Source: a virus
DNA: 27,830 nt
IMG/VR virus record: IMGVR_UViG_3300009419_000072
Coordinates: 1-27,830 of that record
Direction: 5' to 3' (one strand)
Shown here: piece by piece, positions 22,759-27,830 of the stretch
How positions within the stretch are numbered: the stretch's first letter is position 1
Layout of the letters: each line of letters begins with the position of its first letter
Program-made: the position numbers and the translations under genes
The notes under the pieces: model-generated
Databases searched by the model: none
Seen by the model: only the letters and a program-made list of their open reading frames with translations
What the model was told of the DNA's origin: nothing

Positions 22759-23949
22759 TTAGTATTTAGATTCGCGAGTATGTTTACGATAGTCAGTTGA
22801 CATACGTTTCCATTGTTCGCCTTTGCCTTCTAAAATGTCAACGATACGATCAATTGTGCCATCTGTCCAACGGCTAATATTGTTCATATTAACATGAGGT
22901 TCTTTTAGCAAAGGCATCAGTTTACGGATCGCATCGTCGATGCTCCACGGAACATAAAGACGTTCGTAATCGTTGCTAAAAGTTTCAGGGAAAGATCGAT
23001 AAGCAGGATAAAGCACATTACATCCAAGTGTATCTGCTTCACTAACTGTATTAGATACCCAATCTTGTAATGCACAATTAAACAATACACGGCTGTCGGC
23101 TAATAGATTATAGTAATCGTTTTTACCTAAGTCTTCGTAAATTGTTAGCAAGCCACGTTCTTGCAAATCGCGAGTACGTTTCATGTAACTGTCGTTATTA
23201 GATTTTAACTTTGCACCTGAGAAAATTGCAAATTCAACTCGAGGACTATCTGGAACTGCGGCATCGTGTCTACGATTCCATTCTTCGATTAGATCCATAT
23301 AGAAGTCTGGTTGCTTCTCTTGATCCCAACGTGCAGAAAAGCATACACGAATCTTACGTTCGTTAAACGGAATAAGTTTATCAACACGACTACGGACTTC
23401 GTCTCGACTAAATGCCAATCCACTAATGTTATAGATTGGAGCCTGCCAACCTGCAACTTTCATGTGCATTGCCATTTCTTCATTAGATGCAAGAACTATG
23501 TCCGCAAACTTATCCACCATCTTTTCGTATGCAGCCATCCAATCTTGCATACCCCAAACATGAACAAAGTCATCGGGATCAATACTTTGTGCAAGACAAC
23601 GAACGGCAATGCGAGGACGCATAGTAGCAGGCACTTGATCCATAATGTAAGGCAAGCTCTCGATACCGGGTTGAAACATGTCTTCAAAGTAGATAACATC
23701 TTCATTAGTAACTTCTCCTGCCTTCATCATCTTAACTAGATTCATTAGTTGACTCATACCAAAGTATGTTCGACCGTGTGCATCTAGCACCTGTCCAGTT
23801 ACAATAGCTTGATCGTTGCTAAGTGTTTCGCCAGGAACAACAACATAGTCGATTCCCCTGCGCTTAAACACTGCCTCGTTCCAGTCTTGCAACTGTAGAG
23901 TATATCGGGCCTTATATGGTTCAAGACCCATATAGAATAGCTTACGCAT
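22759..23949 (-). CDS. Glycosyltransferase, GT-B fold (family 1/4-like)
   Basis: A 396-residue protein with two Rossmann-like halves. The second half starts at RKIRVCFSARWDQEKQPDFY (residues about 198-217), the usual beginning of the donor domain. VEFAIFSGAKL (238-248), TIYEDLGKNDYYNLLADS and CALQDWVSNTVSEADTLGC (292-310) then YPAYRSFPE (314-322) match the nucleotide-sugar-binding E...E region of GT4-like enzymes. It would transfer a sugar from a nucleotide donor; the acceptor (DNA, virion protein or host surface) is unknown. The start overlaps the upstream stop as TAATG with GGAG ahead. GalE downstream could supply UDP-sugar. No membrane segment, so cytoplasmic. Confidence 0.78.
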   Translation of the reverse strand: MRKLFYMGLEPYKARYTLQLQDWNEAVFKRRGIDYVVVPGETLSNDQAIVTGQVLDAHGRTYFGMSQLMNLVKMMKAGEVTNEDVIYFEDMFQPGIESLPYIMDQVPATMRPRIAVRCLAQSIDPDDFVHVWGMQDWMAAYEKMVDKFADIVLASNEEMAMHMKVAGWQAPIYNISGLAFSRDEVRSRVDKLIPFNERKIRVCFSARWDQEKQPDFYMDLIEEWNRRHDAAVPDSPRVEFAIFSGAKLKSNNDSYMKRTRDLQERGLLTIYEDLGKNDYYNLLADSRVLFNCALQDWVSNTVSEADTLGCNVLYPAYRSFPETFSNDYERLYVPWSIDDAIRKLMPLLKEPHVNMNNISRWTDGTIDRIVDILEGKGEQWKRMSTDYRKHTRESKY

Positions 23950-24179
23950 TATACTCCTTGTGCCTCGCGGCGAGCACGATTTTCGCGTCGAGCTTTGCGT
24001 TCAAGATATTCTTGTTCTTGTTGGAACTTACGATATTCGTGTGAACGATACATATCTGCTGGATTAAATGCAAGCAGATTAAATCTGCAATGATCTAACC
24101 ATTTATCAAGATCTTCAAAGATACGCTCAACTTCGGGTTTCATGATAAGAGTCTTCTGGATATATTTTGGCTGTGCCAT
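23949..24179 (-). CDS. Small basic hypothetical protein, 76 aa
   Basis: A helical, highly charged protein; the C-terminal third (KFQQEQEYLERKARRENRAR then REAQGV) looks like a single basic helix or coiled coil. The N-terminal part has KTLIMKPEVERIFEDLDKWL. I recall small proteins of this style in T4-like phages, function unknown. AAGG lies upstream of its ATG, and its stop overlaps the glycosyltransferase start (TAATG), so it is translated with it. Could bind nucleic acid through the basic helix, an inference only. Confidence 0.6.
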   Translation of the reverse strand: MAQPKYIQKTLIMKPEVERIFEDLDKWLDHCRFNLLAFNPADMYRSHEYRKFQQEQEYLERKARRENRARREAQGV

Positions 24180-24192
24180 TTTGTGTTACCTT

Positions 24193-24595
24193 TTATTTGT
24201 GGTAATTGATTGATGAAGGAAATTTAATGAAGCAGCCATTTTCGCCGTCTTCACTAACGTCTGCCCAAACCTCGCGGCCTGGGTATCTTGCGACGATTGT
24301 AGCGTGTAGATCACGTGCAATCATTTCGCAGGATTTGTGGTTAAGTTCGAGTGTGCCATCTGTGTAGCAGTTCTCGAGCCAACGCTTAAACTGGATAAAT
24401 TCGATATCACGGTCATCGTGGAAAACTTCGATATGAATTTTAAAGTGGAAAAATATGTCGGTGCGGTGTACCGAGGAAACTAACATCGTACATGTCACCT
24501 GTTTTAAGAGCAGGATCAGTAGCTGCCGCTGGATACATGTGAACACCTTCTTTGCGGAAGGATACCCAAATCATTGATTTTTCTGTAGCACTCAT
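24193..24595 (-). CDS. QueD/6-pyruvoyl-tetrahydropterin-synthase-like protein, reading frame broken by one extra base
   Basis: QueD makes 6-carboxytetrahydropterin, the substrate of QueE. Two frames together give one coherent protein. From ATG 24595 the first frame reads MSATEKSMIWVSFRKEGVHM... to PHRHIFPL and stops at 24440-24442 (51 aa). The +1 frame continues as HFKIHIEVFHDDRDIEFIQF to the stop at 24193. Removing one base in the run TTTTTCC (24447-24453, minus strand) joins PHRHIF to HFKIHIEV, giving about 133 aa. HRHIFHFK is similar to the HGHxY zinc motif, LNHKSCEMIARDL to the PTSE region, and VSEDGENGCF to the terminal Glu motif. The first ATG overlaps the upstream stop (ATGA), confirming that start. 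Assembly error, mutation or programmed frameshift are all possible. Family call moderate. Confidence 0.6.
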
Positions 24596-24741
24596 TTCTT
24601 TTTAACTTCTTTCTCTTGTGGAAGGTTATCTTTCATCATGTTGTAGATTTCCCACAACTTCCAGTCAATACTCTCGAGTAACTTGAATAGTTTCTCTTGT
24701 GGGTCTTCTTTTGTACCCTTGGTTACTTTTGCATTAATCAT
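24592..24741 (-). CDS. Small charged protein, 49 aa
   Basis: A 49-codon frame reading MINAKVTKGTKEDPQEKLFK, LLESIDWKLWEIYNMMKDNL and PQEKEVKKK. It exactly fills the space between the 174-residue gene and the QueD-like gene, and shares ATGA overlaps at both ends, which is strong support that it is a real coupled gene. It contains one amphipathic helix (about residues 15-38) and a lysine-rich tail. No family recognised; it could be a small partner or regulator. Confidence 0.6.
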   Translation of the reverse strand: MINAKVTKGTKEDPQEKLFKLLESIDWKLWEIYNMMKDNLPQEKEVKKK

Positions 24742-25262
24742 TTAAGAATTTCGTCCTTTGTATATTTAGACCATGGAGTAAAGTTATTACGATTTAGTAA
24801 GTCATGAACATTATGACACCAGACTCCTGGATTGGTTGCGTTAAAATCTTTGTCGTCGAGTTTGATTGTAGCATTATATCCTAGCTGTTGTATATAGGGT
24901 AATTTTGCCGAAATCATTGGAATAAAATTATGGTACTCGCACATACCACTTTCAAGCAATCCTTCGACACATGCAATGTCAATATCTAGTGTGCAAAGAT
25001 AATCTCGTTCCAAAAAGTAGTAAATCATATTTTCCCACTTGCCCCATTCTGCACCATTGTTAACATGGAGATCTTTTGGAAAACTCATGTTAGCACCAAA
25101 ATAGATATGTTCGCTTCCATTTAGGTTAAGTGCAATAGACTCGTGCGATTGAACTCCTACGACAAATAATGTTTTCTTTCCAAAAGCAGGCGTATGTTCA
25201 ACTTCGGTACCTGTAAAAAAGGTAACGTTCTGTTCAATACCGTCTGTATAATTGCGTTTCAT
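24738..25262 (-). CDS. Hypothetical phage protein, 174 aa
   Basis: Starts MKRNYTDGIEQNVTFFTGTE and contains FGKKTLFVVGVQSHESIALN, EHIYFGANMSFPKD, a stretch DYLCTLDIDIACVEGLLESG, and ISAKLPYIQQLGYNATIKLD then NPGVWCHNVHDLL. It looks like an alpha/beta domain. I chose ATG 25262; an upstream TTG at 25325 would add a hydrophobic stretch but overlaps the previous gene and lacks a good ribosome site. The start has TATAAT directly before it rather than a clear Shine-Dalgarno. I do not recognise a family. It lies between DpdA-like and QueD-like genes, so a link to 7-deazaguanine metabolism is possible by position only. Confidence 0.6.
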   Translation of the reverse strand: MKRNYTDGIEQNVTFFTGTEVEHTPAFGKKTLFVVGVQSHESIALNLNGSEHIYFGANMSFPKDLHVNNGAEWGKWENMIYYFLERDYLCTLDIDIACVEGLLESGMCEYHNFIPMISAKLPYIQQLGYNATIKLDDKDFNATNPGVWCHNVHDLLNRNNFTPWSKYTKDEILK

Positions 25263-25314
25263 ATTATTATAATAGCTTAGTTTGCATAAGATTGCAACCA
25301 ATAATTTTACCAAA

Positions 25315-25509
25315 TTAGCTATCAATTTCCATTGATAGTGCTTCTTTGATTACTTCGAATAATTCTGCTTCTGTAGAGCACAATACTTTGCAGTTCTTCC
25401 ACTCGCTTTCTTTATCACGGCCGCCGACCTCGATCATAAATCCATTGTCGTAACGATTGACTGTAAATGATTCGTTTACTTTTGCAAGTTTGTTTAATTT
25501 TTTAGTCAT
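25315..25509 (-). CDS. Small basic/mixed protein, 64 aa
   Basis: Reads MTKKLNKLAKVNESFTVNRY, DNGFMIEVGGRDKESEWKNC and KVLCSTEAELFEVIKEALSM, ending EIDS. The ATG at 25509 has AAGGA upstream and overlaps the previous gene by eight bases; a GTG at 25548 would give an unlikely basic extension. The core pattern (SFTV..YDNG..IEV..., then EAEL.EVIKEAL) parallels the centre of the preceding protein (HLTVTTFPDGRTELEW, then EALLKEVQEAIASV), so the two are probably related. A roughly 50-base gap separates it from the next gene. Function unknown. Confidence 0.55.
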   Translation of the reverse strand: MTKKLNKLAKVNESFTVNRYDNGFMIEVGGRDKESEWKNCKVLCSTEAELFEVIKEALSMEIDS

Positions 25510-25807
25510 TTGTTTTTTCCTTTTTCTTACGTGTTGCTGCCTTTGCACGAACAGCAGGTTTTAAGTTTGCTAGTTCTACACTAGCAATTGCTTCCTGTAC
25601 TTCTTTAAGAAGTGCTTCGTCATCCCATTCGAGTTCTGTTCTACCATCTGGGAATGTAGTAACAGTTAAATGGTTACCTTTAACTACAGTAGGCTCTTTT
25701 ACCGTTGGTTTAAAAACTTTAGTTTCTTGTTTAACTCTCTTGGTAATTGGAGTAGGTTTTTTAACTTCTACAATTACCTCTGCTTCTTTCTTTTTACGTG
25801 TTGCCAT
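25502..25807 (-). CDS. Lysine-rich protein with matching termini, 101 aa
   Basis: Starts MATRKKKEAEVIVEVKKPTP and ends AKAATRKKKEKTND, so ATRKKKE occurs at both ends. The middle (HLTVTTFPDGRTELEWDDEA, LLKEVQEAIASVEL) is a small ordered domain flanked by Lys/Thr/Pro-rich, probably disordered, arms. This design suits nucleic-acid binding, but no family is known to me. It begins one base after the DpdA-like stop, with GGAG upstream, so it is co-translated with the proposed DNA transglycosylase and might assist it. Confidence 0.6.
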   Translation of the reverse strand: MATRKKKEAEVIVEVKKPTPITKRVKQETKVFKPTVKEPTVVKGNHLTVTTFPDGRTELEWDDEALLKEVQEAIASVELANLKPAVRAKAATRKKKEKTND

Positions 25808-25808
25808 T

Positions 25809-27365
25809 TTACTCTCCTAAATCTTGTTCAAGTTTACGCAGTTCTTCATCTTCTGGATTTTCTAGATCGATTTCGTCTGCTCTTGTAACTTCTTCTACTT
25901 CAAATAATCCACCAAACAAGTTGTCGTTCTGTCCATTGGTTGTGTTACGAGCACCGGCAATACTAACTAAGAAAGATTTAGCCTGTGGACTTTCTAACAT
26001 TTCCATAGCTTCGTCTAATGTTTTTGTTTCAAATAATTCTGAAACAAATCTATCAAAGTATAGAATACTACGTGGAATCCATTCGCTGAACTGATCGCTA
26101 CTAGAATCTTTTGCGTTTAGTTTCTTCCAATGTCTCCAGTCTGGCTTAAAACGAGTGCATTCGATATCTGCTAAATGATTAGCTTTTTGTACAGCATCAA
26201 TATGACATTGAACATTATGACCCATATACAATGCATAAGCAAAACTATCCCAAGAAGTTTTACCTTCTTTGCCAATCTTGTTTAGCATACCTGGCGCATA
26301 GTGACAAATGTCACCCATTGTTAACCTGCGGCCAATTTCGCTTTCAAACGGGAACGGTATGTCGGAACCGGCAAGTCCTTTGTTGTCTGGGGCTTTTTCC
26401 ATAACAACGCTGAACTTTTTCGCTGTGTGGACTGCTCCTGTGTAGACGAGGCCGTGTGCTGTTGCGACAAACGGTGAGGCGCAATCAAAAGATATGGTAA
26501 GGTTTTCATTGATGTGTTTCCTAAGTTGACGTTGAATTGAAGTTAGATAGCAAGCCCAATCTAACTGTGCTGTACCCAAGAAGTGGATCCAGTCCTTGCC
26601 AGTGAGCATGCCTTCCTCTCGCATGATCATTAGACGCTTCAGTGTCATGTCCATCTTAGACATATTGACACCTCCCATCGCCCATCCTTCGGCGGCCTTA
26701 TCGCCCCATACCTTAGGATCACTGAATTCTTTTACACCTTCGTACCACTCTTGGGCACTTAGCCAATCGCTACCTTGTAGCACATTTAACCATTTAGTCC
26801 TTCCTAGTCTGTTTTCTAAGAAGTACTTGTTGTTAAAACGAGTTTTCTCTAAACAGTCAGCAGGACTAGTCAACCCTGTACGAGGCTGATTATTTTTATC
26901 ACACGCCCAAATTGGAACGTCTAGCATCATTGACCAGTCAGCAGTCATCTCTAACCAGCCGATAATATCGTCACGAGTTTTATTAGCGGCCTTGCCTTCG
27001 AAGTCTTTCCAGTCAAACTTAAGAATACCCTTACCAATCTGGTATCCTCCAGAGTCACCTAGAATCATTGTGTTGGCATGATCTCGCTGTTGAACCATAC
27101 TTTCTTGTGTATAACTCTTTACTAGATCTAATTGTGCGTGTCCTGCAGAATACAAAGCATACTTGTATGTAAAGTATCCTTGTTCTGCGTTAAGGAAGTT
27201 CATGCCTTCGATTCCACGATCAAATCCTGCTGGAATTCGATCTTTAGGCACAAACTCACCTTCTCTTTGTTTAGCAATATAAGTGCTATAGAAAGAACTA
27301 ATTGCTGGCAAATAGACAGCATAGTCTTTCTGTAATGGTGATAGGTTAACTGGTGGTCTGCTCAT
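25809..27365 (-). CDS. dpdA: DpdA-like transglycosylase (tRNA-guanine transglycosylase superfamily)
   Basis: A 518-residue TGT-superfamily protein. GDSGGYQIG (residues 103-111) carries the first catalytic Asp (Asp104), MMLDVP (147-151) has the second conserved Asp, NVLQGSD (194-200) matches the TGT VQGG loop, WAMGGV (229-233) the GGL/SVGE region, HFLGTA (261-266) the MGVG region, and SFDCASP (292-298) the nucleophile (Asp294). The usual tRNA-binding VLPTR segment after FDC is replaced by ASPFVATAHG, and the CxCxxC zinc motif is not visible, although GHNVQCH (382-388) aligns with the HNL zinc histidine. Known phage DpdA enzymes exchange guanine in DNA for preQ0-type bases. Length (518 versus about 375-430 for bacterial TGT) and divergence fit DpdA better than a host Tgt. 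Overlaps the upstream gene by 20 bases. Confidence 0.8.
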   Translation of the reverse strand: MSRPPVNLSPLQKDYAVYLPAISSFYSTYIAKQREGEFVPKDRIPAGFDRGIEGMNFLNAEQGYFTYKYALYSAGHAQLDLVKSYTQESMVQQRDHANTMILGDSGGYQIGKGILKFDWKDFEGKAANKTRDDIIGWLEMTADWSMMLDVPIWACDKNNQPRTGLTSPADCLEKTRFNNKYFLENRLGRTKWLNVLQGSDWLSAQEWYEGVKEFSDPKVWGDKAAEGWAMGGVNMSKMDMTLKRLMIMREEGMLTGKDWIHFLGTAQLDWACYLTSIQRQLRKHINENLTISFDCASPFVATAHGLVYTGAVHTAKKFSVVMEKAPDNKGLAGSDIPFPFESEIGRRLTMGDICHYAPGMLNKIGKEGKTSWDSFAYALYMGHNVQCHIDAVQKANHLADIECTRFKPDWRHWKKLNAKDSSSDQFSEWIPRSILYFDRFVSELFETKTLDEAMEMLESPQAKSFLVSIAGARNTTNGQNDNLFGGLFEVEEVTRADEIDLENPEDEELRKLEQDLGE

Positions 27366-27714
27366 CTTTACTCAATATAATTGTTGTTTTTAATTGCTCT
27401 TCGGCCCGCTTTAGATTTTCATATGCGGCACTAATAGCAGGATGCTTTTTAGAAAGTTCTTCTAATTTTGCATCTTCTGCCATTTTAGTCATTGCCCAAT
27501 TAATAGCGGATACAGCAGAACTATTTAGACTTACGGTAGGGTGTGACATAGTAATTTGTTGCCAATTATTACCATCCCACACTTCTAATTGTTGCTTGTT
27601 GGTATTGTACAAAACATTCCCAACACCTGGCGCATTTGGATTACCGTAGACATAAGTTCCAGTGCCTCCGCCCTGGATGTCTATCATAGTACCTGCTGTA
27701 ATACCTCTTATCAT
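27346..27714 (-). CDS. Virion-like small protein, 122 aa
   Basis: The first ~60 residues (MIRGITAGTMIDIQGGGTGT, GVGNVLYNTNKQQLEVWDGN, NWQQITM) form a short beta module that I associate with phage structural and decoration proteins (Y-N-LEVWDG-W pattern). The rest is helical and charged (INWAMTKMAEDAKLEELSKK, NLKRAEEQLKTTIIL). Its ATG overlaps the upstream stop by four bases (ATGA), and its end overlaps the DpdA-like gene by 20. A virion component is the best guess, and its place just before dpdA in the same direction may just reflect compact packing. Confidence 0.6.
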   Translation of the reverse strand: MIRGITAGTMIDIQGGGTGTYVYGNPNAPGVGNVLYNTNKQQLEVWDGNNWQQITMSHPTVSLNSSAVSAINWAMTKMAEDAKLEELSKKHPAISAAYENLKRAEEQLKTTIILSKDEQTTS

Positions 27715-27830
27715 GCGTTTGCAGGAATAATGTATTTGTAAGTAGCAATGCCACTATCAAGTTCAATTTGCATGGCACCATCGTTACTAAAGCTCATCTT
27801 AGTATTGTTTGCATCTGCAATCTTCAAGAT
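27711..27830 (-). CDS. Partial gene running out of the window (3' end only)
   Basis: An open frame enters from the right edge and ends at TGA 27711-27713, giving at least 39 residues: ILKIADANNTKMSFSNDGAM, then QIELDSGIATYKYIIPANA. The stop shares bases with the ATG of the 122-residue gene (ATGA). The strand-turn rhythm (NNTKMSFSNDGAMQIEL) suits a virion or beta-rich protein. Nothing more can be said without upstream sequence. Confidence 0.6.
   Translation of the reverse strand: MLKIADANNTKMSFSNDGAMQIELDSGIATYKYIIPANA

Noticed and set aside
22763-22770. TCTAAATA as a late promoter on the minus strand (also at 19396-19403, 24763-24770, 27522-27529)
   Set aside because: All but one lie inside coding sequence, and at 22763 the implied transcript start would cut off the ribosome site. 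One base off the T4 octamer in AT-rich DNA is expected by chance.
24193-24546. A separate protein starting at the ATG at 24546 (MFTCIQRQ...)
   Set aside because: Its first ~30 residues are an out-of-frame reading of the conserved upstream segment; the 51-codon frame from 24595 plus the +1 frame makes a better single protein.
24738-25262. TEVEHTPAFGKKTLF as a GTP cyclohydrolase I (FolE) motif, which would complete the preQ0 route
   Set aside because: Superficially like CEHHLLPFFGK, but the zinc cysteine and paired histidines are missing and the rest of the protein does not match FolE.
25263-25325. N-terminal hydrophobic extension of the 174-residue protein from TTG 25325, as a membrane anchor
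   Set aside because: It is an intergenic stretch with a poor start codon and no ribosome site; the ATG at 25262 is simpler.
1-27830. tRNA genes, CRISPR arrays, insertion sequences, integrase or attachment sites
   Set aside because: No cloverleaf-like element, spaced repeats, transposase or integrase motifs were seen, and the gaps are too small to hold most of them.

Overview
The window looks like part of the genome of a T4-like tailed phage (myovirus type), most likely aquatic or marine. It is AT-rich and gene-dense, with almost no non-coding DNA. Genes often share stop/start bases (ATGA or TAATG). It carries large virion proteins, phage nucleotide-metabolism genes (thymidylate synthase, dihydrofolate reductase, a MazG-type pyrophosphohydrolase), a 5'-3' exonuclease of the T4 RNase H/FEN kind, and one exact T4-style late promoter octamer (TATAAATA). 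I see no host marker such as a photosynthesis gene, tRNA or integrase, so the host is not determined.

Layout. (1) 1-10178, plus strand: late structural genes. These are the 3' part of a very large virion protein with FG-GAP-like propeller repeats, a fibre-like protein, a virion protein behind the late promoter, and two related fibre/appendage proteins; the second ends in a peptidase-G2-like tail. (2) 10175-15099, minus strand: a MoxR-type AAA+ ATPase, a terminator and promoter, then a metallopeptidase-like/VWA protein, three small unknowns, folA and thyA. thyA meets the structural genes tail to tail with overlapping stop codons. (3) 15171-19360, minus strand: a run behind a near-ideal sigma-70 promoter, made of a MazG-like protein, a QueE-like radical SAM enzyme, two unknowns, the exonuclease and four small unknowns. 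A second ideal sigma-70 promoter at its end drives moxR. (4) 19418-20362, plus strand: a lone radical SAM protein with four extra C-terminal cysteines. (5) 20334-27830, minus strand: from upstream to downstream, a partial gene, a virion-like small protein, a DpdA-like DNA/tRNA-guanine transglycosylase homologue, small lysine-rich proteins, an unknown, a 49-residue protein, a frameshifted QueD-like protein, a glycosyltransferase, two related acidic proteins, a GalE-type epimerase and a cupin.

The most interesting theme is DNA modification. A TGT-family protein resembling DpdA, a QueE-like enzyme and a QueD-like protein together suggest that this phage makes a 7-deazaguanine precursor and inserts it into its DNA. 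The QueE-like enzyme has its cluster-binding motif split by a long insert, the DpdA-like protein has lost the usual CxCxxC zinc motif, and the QueD-like reading frame is broken by one extra base. FolE and QueC are not seen here and would have to lie elsewhere in the genome or come from the host. A separate sugar theme (GalE, glycosyltransferase, cupin) and the radical SAM protein have no clear target. All functional names come from motif reading; no database search was possible.
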